From: Rhizobiaceae bacterium
Lineage (GTDB): Bacteria > Pseudomonadota > Alphaproteobacteria > Rhizobiales > Rhizobiaceae
Direction: 5' to 3'
Length of the DNA stretch: 64,000 nucleotides
Assembly (NCBI GenBank): GCA_023953835.1
Contig: JAMLJB010000001.1
Coordinates: forward strand, 1,054,001 to 1,118,000
In this document: positions 34,787 through 44,256 of the stretch, one piece after another
Position numbering within the stretch: the first letter of the stretch is position 1
Layout: every line of letters begins with the position of its first letter
Translations under genes and position numbers: made by a program
Notes under the pieces: generated by a model
What the model saw: only the letters and a program-made list of their open reading frames with translations
Databases searched by the model: none
Told to the model about the DNA's origin: nothing

Positions 34787-34897
34787 GTCCCAAGCGCCGC
34801 CGCGCCGGGAAATGTGGGGCGCAGGTAGCGTTCGCGCGGGGGTTGACCTATATTGCTTTCGGCGCGAAGAGACCGCCGACGAGCGGAACGTGAACAC

Positions 34898-36088
34898 ATG
34901 AACAGTCTCGATCTTCCAGGGCGTCCGCAGGACACCCGCATCGTGGTTGCGATGTCAGGCGGCGTGGATTCATCCGTTGTCGCCGGACTGCTGCACCGCG
35001 AGGGCTATGATGTCGTCGGCGTCACCCTGCAATTGTACGACCACGGCGCTGCGGTCCACCGCACCGGATCGTGCTGCGCGGGGCAGGACATCGCAGATGC
35101 GCAGCGCGTGGCCGAAACGCTCGGCATTCCGCATTATGTGCTGAACTATGAATCGCGTTTCCGCGAGGCGGTCATCGATCCTTTCGCGCAGAGCTATGTC
35201 TCCGGAGAAACCCCGATCCCCTGCGTTTCCTGCAATCAGACGGTGAAGTTCGCCGACCTGTTGCAGACGGCGCGCGATCTCGGCGCGGATGCGCTTGCGA
35301 CGGGCCACTATATCCGCAGCAAGGCCAATGGCGCGCACCGCGCACTCTATCGCCCGGTCGATACGGACCGCGACCAGAGCTATTTCCTGTTTGCCACGAC
35401 GCAGGACCAGATCGACTATCTGAGGTTTCCGCTGGGCGGCATGCCGAAGCCCGCTGTCCGGGCAATCGCGGAAGAGATGGGGCTCGTGGTCGCCGCGAAG
35501 CCCGACAGCCAGGACATCTGCTTCGTGCCGCAGGGCAAGTATTACGACATCATCGCCAAGCTGCGCCCGACAGCGGCGACCCCGGGCGACGTGGTGCATA
35601 TCGACGGGCGCACGCTCGGACGCCATGAAGGCATCCTTCACTATACGATCGGCCAGCGGCGCGGCCTCGGCATCGCCTCCGGCGAGCCCCTCTATGTCGT
35701 GCATCTGGATGCCGAGCGCGCCCGGGTGATCGTCGGCCCTCGCGAGGCGCTGGAAACGCATCGCATTTACCTGCGAGACGTCAACTGGCTGGGCGACGTC
35801 GCGATCGACGGGATACCGCCCGAAGGGATCGAACTATACGCGAAGGTGCGCTCCACCCGCCCTCCACGCCCCGCGCAACTGCATCATGCGAACGGGGCGG
35901 TGTGGGTCGATCTTTCGGCCGGCGAGGCAGGCGTCGCGCCCGGCCAGGCCTGCGTGCTCTACAGCGACGACAGCAATGAGGCGCGCGTTTTCGGCGGCGG
36001 CTTCATCGAGAGGTCGGAACGCAGCCACGAAGCCGAGACCATGCTGGCGCGCCTTCGCATGACCTCTTTGCAGGGCGCTAACGCGTAA
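34898..36088 (+). CDS. mnmA: tRNA-specific 2-thiouridylase MnmA
   Basis: 396 residues from the ATG at 34898. The PP-loop ATP motif is MSGGVDSSV; catalytic Cys residues lie in [10 protein letters not shown] and [19 protein letters not shown] and DQSYFLF are typical. The C-terminal part (about 270-390) is a small beta domain that binds tRNA. It puts sulfur on wobble uridine 34 of Lys, Glu and Gln tRNAs. It begins 111 bases after the FliJ-like gene and appears to stand alone. Confidence 0.96.
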   Translation: MNSLDLPGRPQDTRIVVAMSGGVDSSVVAGLLHREGYDVVGVTLQLYDHGAAVHRTGSCCAGQDIADAQRVAETLGIPHYVLNYESRFREAVIDPFAQSYVSGETPIPCVSCNQTVKFADLLQTARDLGADALATGHYIRSKANGAHRALYRPVDTDRDQSYFLFATTQDQIDYLRFPLGGMPKPAVRAIAEEMGLVVAAKPDSQDICFVPQGKYYDIIAKLRPTAATPGDVVHIDGRTLGRHEGILHYTIGQRRGLGIASGEPLYVVHLDAERARVIVGPREALETHRIYLRDVNWLGDVAIDGIPPEGIELYAKVRSTRPPRPAQLHHANGAVWVDLSAGEAGVAPGQACVLYSDDSNEARVFGGGFIERSERSHEAETMLARLRMTSLQGANA

Positions 36089-36099
36089 ACGCCTACTCG

Positions 36100-37053
36100 T
36101 CAGTCGTGACTTACGGTTCCGGCCGTCAGGATTTTCAGCACATCCACCGCTTCTTCGCCGCTGGTGCGCGGTGCTTCGCGCGTGCGGATGCAGTGGATGA
36201 AGTGCTCAAGCTCGCGCGTGAGCGGCATGCCCTGCTCGACGTGGACGTAGGACGGCTCGTTATGTGTGAAGGCCCAGTGGCCGCTGTCCTGCCAGACCGC
36301 ATGGCGATAGACCGCAAGCTTGCGCTCCCATGGCTCGACATCGTCGAACACGGCCATGGCCTTGTTGCCGACCACGGTCAGCCGCCGCTCACGGTAAGGA
36401 TTGAGCCGCGAGGTGAAGAGGTGGCTGCGCAACCCGTTGGGGAAGCGCATGTGCAGATGCGCGAAATCGCTGAGATGGTCGAGCAATGCCGCGCCTTCGC
36501 CGCGCACTTCGACTGGCGCCTGCCCGGTGATCGCAAGAATCATTGACAGATCGTGCGGCGCGAGGTCCCACAACGCATCGTTTTCCGTATGGAACTTGCC
36601 AAGACCCAGCCGGTGCGAATGGATATAGCGCACCTCGCCCAGTTCTCCGGCATCGATCAACGCCTTGAGCTTTTCGAAAGCCGGATGAAAGCGCAGCACA
36701 TGGCCGACCATCAGGATGCGCTTGTTGGCGTGCGCCGCCGCCACGGCGCGCTCCGCATCGGCCACTGTCAGCGCGATGGGCTTTTCGACCAGCACATCCT
36801 TGCCGTTTTCCACCGCCCTGATCGCGGTTTCGGCGTGAAACTGCGGCGGCAGGGCCATGACAATCGCATCGACATCGCTGCGCGTGAAAAGCTCGGCGGG
36901 GTCGATTGCCTCGACGTCCTGATCGCTCGCAAAGCCCTCGGCGCGGGCCATGTTCTCATCTGAAACGGCGTGAAGCGCCCCGAGGGACGAAAGGGTGCGA
37001 ATGTGGTTCGACCCCCAGTAACCACAACCCAGAACAGCAATGCGCGGCTTCAT
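36100..37053 (-). CDS. Gfo/Idh/MocA-family oxidoreductase
   Basis: 317 residues from the ATG at 37053 (the longer frame begins with TTG). The NAD-binding start is IAVLGCGYWGSNHIRTLSSLG, with the dinucleotide and catalytic region VLVEKPIALTVADAERAV (the EKP motif) and the C-terminal sheet domain ending TSGEEAVDVLKILTAG. Such enzymes oxidise or reduce sugars, often nucleotide-linked sugars in surface polysaccharide synthesis. The segment SHRLGLGKFHTENDALWDLAPHD in part resembles the WlbA-like subgroup. No sugar-pathway partner lies next to it. Confidence 0.88.
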   Translation of the reverse strand: MKPRIAVLGCGYWGSNHIRTLSSLGALHAVSDENMARAEGFASDQDVEAIDPAELFTRSDVDAIVMALPPQFHAETAIRAVENGKDVLVEKPIALTVADAERAVAAAHANKRILMVGHVLRFHPAFEKLKALIDAGELGEVRYIHSHRLGLGKFHTENDALWDLAPHDLSMILAITGQAPVEVRGEGAALLDHLSDFAHLHMRFPNGLRSHLFTSRLNPYRERRLTVVGNKAMAVFDDVEPWERKLAVYRHAVWQDSGHWAFTHNEPSYVHVEQGMPLTRELEHFIHCIRTREAPRTSGEEAVDVLKILTAGTVSHD

Positions 37054-37273
37054 ACTTAGGACCAGCAAGAATTTTGCGGAGACATAACGAGGCGTTGCAC
37101 CGAACTCAAGCTGTCGGGGTCGTCAACTAGACGCAGATGCCAGTCACATTGCGTGAAAATTCGTCGGCCAAGGAACTGCCGCACCGGCGCCACACGTACT
37201 AACAGTTCCTTTACAAAGCTTATCAGTTGATTACCAACCACTTAGGCAATTTTTAAAGCTGTTTGTTTAGCTT

Positions 37274-37278
37274 GAATC
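37274..37278. promoter_or_regulatory. GANTC methylation site before sciP
   Basis: GAATC lies 36 bases before the sciP ATG, inside the 260-base AT-rich gap 37054-37313. CcrM methylates GANTC once per cell cycle, and such sites in promoters of CtrA-pathway genes time their expression. Nothing else in the gap could be supported. Confidence 0.4.
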
Positions 37279-37313
37279 CGATTGGTTCAATTGTGTTTTG
37301 TATCGAGAGTAGC

Positions 37314-37589
37314 ATGACCGATCTGATTAGACCGCGTGTCAAATATGTCATTGGACCGGATGGGAGCCCGCTTACAATTGCGGACCTGCCCCCGTCCAAC
37401 ACCCGTCGCTGGGTGATTCGCCGCAAGGCCGAAGTCGTCGCTGCCGTGCGGGGCGGCTTGCTCAGCCTCGAAGAGGCATGCCAGCGCTACAAGCTCACCA
37501 CGGAGGAATTCCTCTCCTGGCAGGCGTCGATAGACGAATTCGGCCTCGCCGGGTTGCGGACAACGCGCATCCAGCAATACCGGCACTAG
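37314..37589 (+). CDS. sciP: CtrA inhibitor SciP (DUF1153)
   Basis: 91 residues from the ATG at 37314, matching the roughly 90-residue length of SciP; the upstream in-frame ATG at 37263 would add an untypical extension. The DUF1153 core shows RPRVKYVIGPDGSPLT, LPPSNTRRWVIRRKAEVV and a helix-turn-helix EACQRYKLTTEEFLSWQ. In Caulobacter SciP binds CtrA and blocks activation of its target promoters. With chpT, ctrA and divL in the same window most of the CtrA circuit is visible. Confidence 0.93.
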   Translation: MTDLIRPRVKYVIGPDGSPLTIADLPPSNTRRWVIRRKAEVVAAVRGGLLSLEEACQRYKLTTEEFLSWQASIDEFGLAGLRTTRIQQYRH

Positions 37590-37593
37590 CCGC

Positions 37594-38676
37594 TCAGTAT
37601 CCAGCTTTGATCTTTTCGAATTCCTCGATCATCTTCTGGCGCAATTCAGTCGGCAAGGGCGACTGGAACAGCGTCTTGTCGAGAAATTTGTCGACGTCGG
37701 CATAGCCCTGCTCGGCAACCACCGCCGGGTCGATCCCGCTCATCGCCTTGGCGTTTGCGTGGCCATAGCCCCAATCGGTGAGCAGGTAAGTGGCCACTTC
37801 GGGCGTGTTGATGGCGTTGAGATAGTCATAGGCCTTGTCCACACTGCCGGGACCGTCCTTGATGCGTACATATCCGCAAACCCAGGTCGAAAGCCCTTCC
37901 TTTGTGTCACGGGTCGATTTGATCGGCGCACCCGCAAGCGCGGACTGCACCGCGGCGTCGTTCCACGCCCATGCGAGGTCGACCTCGCCGCCGCTCATCG
38001 CCTGAACGATCTCGGTCGTATCGGTCCAGTAAAGGCGCACATTCTTGTGGACCTCCCGCAGGAAATCTGAAGCTTCCTTGAACTGTTCGTCAGTCATCTG
38101 CGTCCAGTCCTTCAGACCGATGGCCAGCGCGGCCAGCGCATAGGCATCGTCTACATTGTCACCAATGGAAACGCGGTCCTTGAATTTTGGATCGGCCAGC
38201 GAGCGCAGGGACCCGATGTCAGCCGGATCGACCTTCTCGGAATTATAGGTCAGCAGTGAATTTCCCCATTCCCACGGCAGGAACCATGCCTTGCCGTCGG
38301 CGGTGGAGACGAGGTCCTTCATGCCCATGATCTGCGGGTTCATGTCCGCCCATGCGGTGATTTTGGACGTGTCGAGCGGCTCAAGCAGACCGGCGTCACG
38401 CCATTTCGCAACGCTCTGGGAACAGGGGTGGGCAAGATCGGTCTTGAAGCCGGAGCGCAGCTTCTGGAACGCTTCTTCCTCGTCGCCGAAGAAGGTGAAG
38501 GTCGGAGAATCCCCATGCTTCGCAACATAATCGGGGTGAAATTCGGGAGCTTCGTAGCCGGACCAGTCGAATATGGTCAGTTCGCCATCGTCGGCGGCGA
38601 CAATTCCCGCCAGAGAAAAGGAAAACAGCCCGGCGGCAGCCAGGCCAATCGCTGTGCGTCTCAACAATCCCGTCAT
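37594..38676 (-). CDS. Periplasmic solute-binding protein, spermidine/putrescine (PotD) type
   Basis: 360 residues from the ATG at 38676, giving a clear signal peptide (MTGLLRRTAIGLAAAGLFSF... ending at VAA). Mature start LTIFDWSGYEAPEFHPDYVAKHG and segments MGMKDLVSTADGKAWFLPWEWGNSLLTYNSEKV (in pieces) match PotD-like proteins for polyamines and other cationic amines. No permease or ATPase gene is adjacent. The TetR gene upstream overlaps it by four bases, so the pair is one operon at the edge of the amine-catabolic island. Confidence 0.87.
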   Translation of the reverse strand: MTGLLRRTAIGLAAAGLFSFSLAGIVAADDGELTIFDWSGYEAPEFHPDYVAKHGDSPTFTFFGDEEEAFQKLRSGFKTDLAHPCSQSVAKWRDAGLLEPLDTSKITAWADMNPQIMGMKDLVSTADGKAWFLPWEWGNSLLTYNSEKVDPADIGSLRSLADPKFKDRVSIGDNVDDAYALAALAIGLKDWTQMTDEQFKEASDFLREVHKNVRLYWTDTTEIVQAMSGGEVDLAWAWNDAAVQSALAGAPIKSTRDTKEGLSTWVCGYVRIKDGPGSVDKAYDYLNAINTPEVATYLLTDWGYGHANAKAMSGIDPAVVAEQGYADVDKFLDKTLFQSPLPTELRQKMIEEFEKIKAGY

Positions 38677-39449
38677 TCCGATTTCCCCTGTTTTTCTTCT
38701 TTCGTTTCCTTTGGTCGTTCGAAATGCTTCGGAAAGGCAACCGCCAGATATTCCAGCGCGCTTTCCAACGCGCCCTGACGGTTCAGATCCGCAGTTCCCA
38801 TCATCAGCCGCAGCCAAAGCCCTTCCAGCGTCGCGCAGAGCGCAAGGGCGATGGCGTCCGCATCGAAATCATAGCCGGCCTCACGCTTGAGCGCGTGGCA
38901 CAGATCGGCGAAAATCCTTTGATAGGATTCGTCGCGCGCACCGCACAGCGCCTGGTAGGTCGGGCGGGACTTTGCCTCGCCCCAGAAGGCGCACCACGCC
39001 GCAAGCTTTCTCTTCGTGCAAATGGCGCGGTCGAAGTCCGCCGCGACGAGAGCGCGAAGCTGGTCGGCGGGAATGTCCCCGGCCTTCTCAAGGCTCGTCC
39101 GCCAATGCGCCGCATACTCGTCCGACATATATTGCAGGGTCGCGACGAGCAGCTTTTCCTTGCTTTCGAAATGGAAGTTCACGATGCCCCGCGACAGGCC
39201 CGCCCCGTCGGCGACATCGGCCATCGTGGTTTCCGAATAGCCGCGCCGGGCAAGGGAGTCGATGGTGGCCTCGATGAGCTGCTGGCGACGCACATCCTTG
39301 GCCGCCGTTCGCGGCCTGGCCTTCTCGCCCGAAGTTCCTTTGCCGGATAACGACCTGGTCATTCTGTCCATGCCCGACTCACTCGCGATGCGCGGGATGC
39401 GCCGCTGGCGCAGTTGAGACGAGGGAGTGTCGGCAATGTCAAGTGCCAT
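38673..39449 (-). CDS. BetI-like TetR-family repressor
   Basis: About 258 residues. The ATG at 39449 has GGAG seven bases upstream; ATGs at 39371 and 39362 are alternatives that drop an untypical N-terminal tail. The helix-turn-helix (about RRQQLIEATIDSLARRGYSETTMADVADGAGLSRGIVNFHFESKEKLL, in pieces) matches BetI, the choline-responsive repressor, including IVNFHF. The ligand domain contains WCAFWGEAKSRPTYQ, also seen in BetI. It lies divergent to the first flavoprotein gene, with a TTGAA-N6-TTCAA palindrome between them. Confidence 0.85.
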   Translation of the reverse strand: MALDIADTPSSQLRQRRIPRIASESGMDRMTRSLSGKGTSGEKARPRTAAKDVRRQQLIEATIDSLARRGYSETTMADVADGAGLSRGIVNFHFESKEKLLVATLQYMSDEYAAHWRTSLEKAGDIPADQLRALVAADFDRAICTKRKLAAWCAFWGEAKSRPTYQALCGARDESYQRIFADLCHALKREAGYDFDADAIALALCATLEGLWLRLMMGTADLNRQGALESALEYLAVAFPKHFERPKETKEEKQGKSE

Positions 39450-39535
39450 TAAACGACTCCGGGCGAGCGGGACGCAATGCAGGTGCATGTACGGCCCAAG
39501 CCTAACCCGTGCCGCAAGAAACGCAAGTCTATTTG

Positions 39536-39551
39536 TTGAACGTACATTCAA
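39536..39551. promoter_or_regulatory. TTGAA-N6-TTCAA operator in the TetR/flavoprotein divergent region
   Basis: TTGAACGTACATTCAA is a 16-base inverted repeat (arms TTGAA/TTCAA, nearly symmetric centre GTAC). It lies 62 bases before the flavoprotein ATG and 87 bases before the TetR start. The half-sites resemble those of BetI operators. The same arrangement recurs at 45466-45485, before the Rieske gene. Confidence 0.65.
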
Positions 39552-39612
39552 TTGCTATGGACAGCGAGGCTTTGCTCGTGGCAGATTTCGGGCAATGGGA
39601 GATGCGCCTGCC

Positions 39613-41232
39613 ATGAAAAGCTTTGACGTGATCGTCATTGGCGGCGGCCACAACGGCCTTGTGAACGCGTGCTATCTCCAGCGCGCAGGGCTGGACGTGG
39701 TCGTGCTGGAACAGAAGGACTGGGTGGGCGGCGCGGCAACCAGCCGCTCGCTGACACCAGGCTTCACCTATTCGAACTGCTCCTATGTGTGCTCGCTGTT
39801 CCGGCCCGAGATCATGCGCGACCTTGAACTGCCGCGCTTCGGGCTGCAGGTCATCCCGTATGAGGGCGGCGCGGTCTTCACGCAGGATGGCGACTATCTT
39901 GCCAACTATCGCGACCACCACGCGCACAGGCGCGAATTCGCCCGCTTTTCGCCGCGCGACGCCGAATCCTACGAGCGCTATGCGCGGGACGTGACGCGGC
40001 AATGCCGCTTCATCCAGCCGCTGCTGATGCGCACCGCGCCGGACCCGACCAGTTTCAGGCCGCGCGACATCGGCGAGCTGATCTATCTGGGGCGCAAGTT
40101 CGCCGGCATGACGCCGGAGGAGATGGCGCTGACCCTGCGCTTCTGGACCATGTCCATTTCCGATTTCCTCGACGAATATTTCGAGACGGATGTCATCAAG
40201 GCGAACTTCGCGCTGTCGGGAATCATCGGAACCGCTCTTGGCCCGATGTCGCCGGGCACGGCCTATGTGCTGCTGCACCATTATATGGGCGAGGTCGACG
40301 GATCGGTCGGCGCATGGGGCTATGCACGCGGCGGAATGGGCGCGGTCACGCAGGCGCTGGCTGCCTCCTTCGAAGCGTCCGGCGGCACGATCCGCACGGG
40401 CGCGGAAGTCGAGCAGGTGCTGGTGAAGGGTGGTCATGCCGAAGGAGTGGTGCTTTCGGGCGGCGAAGAGGTGCGCGGCAGGCTGATCGTTTCCAATGCC
40501 GACGTGAAGCGCACCTTCCTGAAACTGGTCGAACCGAAAGAGCTTCCCGACATTTTCCTGCGCCGCGTCAGGAATTTCAAGATTCGCGGCTCCTCGGGCA
40601 AGGTCAACATCGCGCTCGATTCGATGCCGGTCTTTCCGGCCCTCCCGGATGACTCGCCCTGCTACCGGGGCGACCTGCATTTCACGGATTCGGTGGAGCG
40701 CATGGAGCGCGCCTATGATGACTGGAAGGCGGGGCGCTGGTCCGCCGATCCCTTCATCGACATGGTGATACCGACGACGCTCGACCCGACGATGGCCTCG
40801 CCCGGCAAGCATTTCATGAGTTGCTTCGTGCAATATGCCCCGCCGAAGGTCGAGGGGCGCGATTGGACCGACGCGGACCGCGACGGGTTCGCAGAAAGCG
40901 TCATCTCGCAGATCGCGGATTATTCGCCCGGCTTCCGCGAGCGGATCGTGCACATGGAAGTGCGCACACCGCGCGAAATCGAGGCGGAAACCGGCCTGAC
41001 CGAAGGCAATATCTTCCAGGGTGAACTCACATTCGACCAGTTGCTGTTCAACCGGCCCGTCCCCGGCTATGCGCAATATCGTTCGCCGGTCGGCGGACTT
41101 TACATGTGCGGCTCGTCCACCCATCCCGGCGGCGGGGTGATGGGTGCGCCGGGGCGCAACGCCGCTGTCGAAATCCTGCGCGACCTGAAGCGCGGCGCAA
41201 ATCACATGAGTGCGGCCCATGACGTCATTTGA
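39613..41232 (+). CDS. PYROXD2/phytoene-desaturase-like FAD oxidoreductase, copy 1
   Basis: 539 residues from the ATG at 39613, where the FAD motif begins at once (FDVIVIGGGHNGLVNACYLQRAG); an ATG at 39595 is possible. The middle part carries GALGPMSPGTAYVLLHH-like and ARGGMGAVTQALAASFEASGG segments, and the C-terminal FAD site is GLYMCGSSTHPGGGVMGAPGRNAA. This is the PYROXD2 branch of the phytoene desaturase fold, soluble and without carotenoid genes nearby. The human homologue is linked to levels of methylated amines. Probably a dehydrogenase acting on a C-N bond, an inference from the cluster. Confidence 0.85.
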   Translation: MKSFDVIVIGGGHNGLVNACYLQRAGLDVVVLEQKDWVGGAATSRSLTPGFTYSNCSYVCSLFRPEIMRDLELPRFGLQVIPYEGGAVFTQDGDYLANYRDHHAHRREFARFSPRDAESYERYARDVTRQCRFIQPLLMRTAPDPTSFRPRDIGELIYLGRKFAGMTPEEMALTLRFWTMSISDFLDEYFETDVIKANFALSGIIGTALGPMSPGTAYVLLHHYMGEVDGSVGAWGYARGGMGAVTQALAASFEASGGTIRTGAEVEQVLVKGGHAEGVVLSGGEEVRGRLIVSNADVKRTFLKLVEPKELPDIFLRRVRNFKIRGSSGKVNIALDSMPVFPALPDDSPCYRGDLHFTDSVERMERAYDDWKAGRWSADPFIDMVIPTTLDPTMASPGKHFMSCFVQYAPPKVEGRDWTDADRDGFAESVISQIADYSPGFRERIVHMEVRTPREIEAETGLTEGNIFQGELTFDQLLFNRPVPGYAQYRSPVGGLYMCGSSTHPGGGVMGAPGRNAAVEILRDLKRGANHMSAAHDVI

Positions 41233-42778
41233 TGCCATCGTCGTGGGCGGCGGCCATAACGGGCTGGTGGCCGCCGTGGTGCTGGCCAAGAGCGGGCGGC
41301 ACGTCGCGCTGGTGGAGGCGGGCCCGGAGCCTGGCGGGCCGGCGCGTACCGAGGAGTTTCATCCGGGCTTTCGCGTATCGGTCGCGCATATCCTGAACCG
41401 GCTTCACCCCGAAGTGGTCAAGGCACTCGCTCTCGAAGCCAACAGGCTGAGCCTCGCACAATCCGAAATGCCAAGCGTTGCGCTGTCGCCCGGCGGCGAG
41501 CCGCTGGTGCTGACCGGCGCCTATGGCGAAGGTCTCCTGGGCGCGCAACCGAGCGAAGCGCAGGCATGGTCGGACCTGCGCGCGCAACTGGTTCGCTATG
41601 CGGGCATATTGAAGCCCATGCTGACGCGCAGGCCGCCGGACCTGTCGGGCATGTCGTTCGGCGAGACATCGGCGCTCGGCATGGTCGGACTGTCGCTGCG
41701 GCGTCTCGGCAAGGAGGACATGCGCGACTTCCTGCGCATGCTGTTGATGAACGTCGCGGACGTGACAGACGATTGCCTGACCGACGACCGGCTGAAGGGC
41801 CTGCTCGCCTTCGACGCGGTGTTGGGCAGCCATCTTGGGCCGCGTTCGCCGACATCGCTGCTCGGCCTCTATTATCGGCTCACGGGCGAAATCGCCGGAA
41901 AAACCGGCGCGCAACTCATGCCGCGCGGCGGCATGGGCGCAGTGGTCGCGGCGATGGCACATGCGGCGGGCAAGGCGGGCGTTGCGTTGCGCATGAACGC
42001 TCCCGTTGCGCGAATCAGCGTGCATGAGGGAAAGGTTGCGGGCGTCGTGCTCGACAATGGCGAGGAATTGTCCGCGCCGGTCGTGCTGGCGGCGACGAAC
42101 CCCGCAACCGCGCTGATGCAACTCACCGGGCCACGAAACTTCGATACGGGCTTTGTGCGCAAGGTCAGGAACATCCGGATGAAGGGCTCGGTCGCAAAGC
42201 TGCATCTGGCGCTTGACGGAGTCCCCGCTTTTACGGGCGTGGCGGAGGACGATCTGCGCGGCAGGCTGGTGCTTGCGCCTTCGACTGACCATGTCGAGCG
42301 CGCGTTCAACCCGTCGAAATATGGTGGCTTCTCGCCCGAACCCGTCATGGAGATCGTGCTGCCGAGCCTGAGCGACCCTTCCCTCGCGCCTGCCGGGGGC
42401 TGCGTGCTTTCGGCAAACATCATGTTCGCGCCCTATGTGCTGAAGGAAGGCTGGCAGAAGGGCAAGGCGAAATTCCTCAAGGCCGTGATGGCGCAGCTCG
42501 AAAGCGTTGCGCCGGGCATCGGAAAGCTGGTGCGCCACGCCGAGCTTCTGGTGCCGCCGGATTTCGAGCAGCGCTATCGCATGCCGGGCGGACACTGGCA
42601 CCACGGCGAATTGCAGGCCGACCAGATGCTGATGTCGCGGCCGGTCGCGGGCTGGTCGGGATATGACACGCCGGTCGAGGGGCTTTATCTCGCCGGGTCC
42701 GGCTCGCATCCGGGCGGCGGCATATCCGGCGTGCCGGGGCTGAACGCAGCACGGCGCGTGCTGGCGAAAAAGGGTTGA
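41219..42778 (+). CDS. PYROXD2/phytoene-desaturase-like FAD oxidoreductase, copy 2
   Basis: 519 residues from the ATG at 41219, overlapping copy 1 by 14 bases. It repeats the same plan: FDAIVVGGGHNGLVAAVVLAKSG at the start, MPRGGMGAVVAAMAHAAGKAG in the middle and GLYLAGSGSHPGGGISGVPGLNAA at the end. It differs widely from copy 1 in the substrate region, so the pair may form a heteromer or act in turn on successive intermediates. Tight overlap favours equal production. Confidence 0.85.
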   Translation: MTSFDAIVVGGGHNGLVAAVVLAKSGRHVALVEAGPEPGGPARTEEFHPGFRVSVAHILNRLHPEVVKALALEANRLSLAQSEMPSVALSPGGEPLVLTGAYGEGLLGAQPSEAQAWSDLRAQLVRYAGILKPMLTRRPPDLSGMSFGETSALGMVGLSLRRLGKEDMRDFLRMLLMNVADVTDDCLTDDRLKGLLAFDAVLGSHLGPRSPTSLLGLYYRLTGEIAGKTGAQLMPRGGMGAVVAAMAHAAGKAGVALRMNAPVARISVHEGKVAGVVLDNGEELSAPVVLAATNPATALMQLTGPRNFDTGFVRKVRNIRMKGSVAKLHLALDGVPAFTGVAEDDLRGRLVLAPSTDHVERAFNPSKYGGFSPEPVMEIVLPSLSDPSLAPAGGCVLSANIMFAPYVLKEGWQKGKAKFLKAVMAQLESVAPGIGKLVRHAELLVPPDFEQRYRMPGGHWHHGELQADQMLMSRPVAGWSGYDTPVEGLYLAGSGSHPGGGISGVPGLNAARRVLAKKG

Positions 42779-42781
42779 GCA

Positions 42782-44014
42782 ATGACTGCCGTTGCCCCGA
42801 CGAAATCCCGCAGGATACTGGCCGAACAGGCGCATTTCCGCACGCTGCGTCTGCCCTCGCCCTTCCAGCCGCGCCTTGAGGCGCTGGCCGCGCAGCAGGA
42901 TTGGTACGACTGGGCGGGCTACAAGGCGCCACACGCTTTGTGGGACGACGAACTGGAATATTTCGCGATCCGCAGCCAGGCGGCGCTGTTCGACATTTCC
43001 CCCATGGTCAAGTACCGCATCGAGGGGCCGGATGCGGAAGCCTTTCTCAACCGCGTCACGCTGCGTGACGTGGCGAAGCTCAAACCGGCCCGTGTGCACT
43101 ACACGGCCTGGTGCGATGACGAGGGCCACGTGCTCGATGACGGCACCCTGTTCCGCTTCGCGCCGGACCGCTTCCGGCTTTGCTGCCAGGAGCGGCACCT
43201 GCCGTGGCTGCTGGACAGCGCCGTCGGCTATGATGTGAACATCGTCGAGGAAACGCAGGATGTGGCCGGTCTCGCCTTGCAGGGGCCGACCTCCTTCGCC
43301 GTGCTGCGCGATTGCGGGTTCGAAGGCGTCGAGAAGCTGAAAATATTCGATATTGCCGAATTTGCGCACGAAAAGGGGGCGGTCACGATCTCCCGCACCG
43401 GGTTCACGGGAGATCTCGGCTGCGAACTGTTTGTCTCGGCCAGGCATGCGCTCAGCCTTTGGGATCGCCTGATCGCGGGCGGGCGGCTGCACGGCATCAG
43501 GCCGATCGGCTACACCGCGCTGAACCGGGCGCGCATCGAAGCGGGGCTTATCGTCGCCAATGCGGATTTCGTGACCGCCGAGCATGCGATCCGCGCCGAC
43601 CGCCTGCGCATGCCCGACGAAATCGGGCTGGGCTTCATGGTCGATCCGGCCAAGGGACATTTCAACGGTCAGCACGCCATTCTTTCCGCCCGGAGGAACA
43701 AGACGTTGAAGCACATTCTGGTGGGGCTGGAGATCGAGGGGAACATCCCGGCGGAGAACGCCATCGTCTATCATCGCGGCAAGCGGGAGGTCGGCCTTGT
43801 CAGCGCCGCCATCTGGTCGCCGACTGCCAAGCGCAACATCGCAATCGCCAGCCTGGAGCGGCCCTATGGCGACACGGTGCTGGACGATCTCTGGGTCGAA
43901 ATCTACGCGATGCGCGAGCTACAGTACCACAAGATGATGAAGCGCGCGAAAGTGGTGCCGCGCCCCTTCGTCAAGCTCGACCGCCGCACCGCCAACCCGC
44001 CGGGCGAACGATGA
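42782..44014 (+). CDS. GcvT-fold (aminomethyltransferase-family) protein
   Basis: 410 residues. The T-protein fold shows in AALFDISPMVKYRIEGPDAEAFLNRVTLRD in pieces, LALQGPTSFAVLRD, ISRTGFTGDLGCELFV, and the C-terminal barrel (about 300-395). Members pass one-carbon units to tetrahydrofolate: GcvT itself, DMSP demethylase DmdA, aryl O-demethylases and dimethylglycine or sarcosine dehydrogenase domains. It is not the glycine cleavage T-protein, since no gcvH or gcvP is near. A role as demethylase in the island is inferred. Start three bases after copy 2. Confidence 0.82.
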   Translation: MTAVAPTKSRRILAEQAHFRTLRLPSPFQPRLEALAAQQDWYDWAGYKAPHALWDDELEYFAIRSQAALFDISPMVKYRIEGPDAEAFLNRVTLRDVAKLKPARVHYTAWCDDEGHVLDDGTLFRFAPDRFRLCCQERHLPWLLDSAVGYDVNIVEETQDVAGLALQGPTSFAVLRDCGFEGVEKLKIFDIAEFAHEKGAVTISRTGFTGDLGCELFVSARHALSLWDRLIAGGRLHGIRPIGYTALNRARIEAGLIVANADFVTAEHAIRADRLRMPDEIGLGFMVDPAKGHFNGQHAILSARRNKTLKHILVGLEIEGNIPAENAIVYHRGKREVGLVSAAIWSPTAKRNIAIASLERPYGDTVLDDLWVEIYAMRELQYHKMMKRAKVVPRPFVKLDRRTANPPGER

Positions 44015-44256
44015 GCGAACCGGACGAGGAAGCGGAAAACTGGTGGCTGGTCCTCTCCCCGGTCGGCGAGGCGTGGTCGGGCCGCGCGCGGTATGCGGCG
44101 GCGATGTATTTCTACCGGCGCGGCGAGATGAATGCGGAGACGCTGGAGGTCTACCGGCTCTCGTCGCGGCTCGACAATCAGGATCCGCTATCGATCATCC
44201 GGGAGCGCGGCATCGGTAAGGACTGGCTGACGAAAGTAGAGGCACACGCGAGCTAA
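44011..44256 (+). CDS. Small 81-residue protein of the amine-catabolic island
   Basis: 81 residues, ATG overlapping the GcvT-like stop by four bases. It is acidic at the start (SEPDEEAENWWLVLSPVGEAW) and has a helical centre GRARYAAAMYFYRRGEMNAETLEVYRL in part. No cofactor motif is seen. Its coupling suggests a small subunit or chaperone for the GcvT-like protein or the flavoproteins. It converges on the Rieske gene with a four-base overlap. Confidence 0.75.
   Translation: MSEPDEEAENWWLVLSPVGEAWSGRARYAAAMYFYRRGEMNAETLEVYRLSSRLDNQDPLSIIRERGIGKDWLTKVEAHAS

Noticed and set aside
41225..43774. 849-codon open frame on the minus strand
   Set aside because: It lies opposite two clear genes (second flavoprotein and GcvT-like) and has no domain pattern; long shadow frames are usual in GC-rich DNA.
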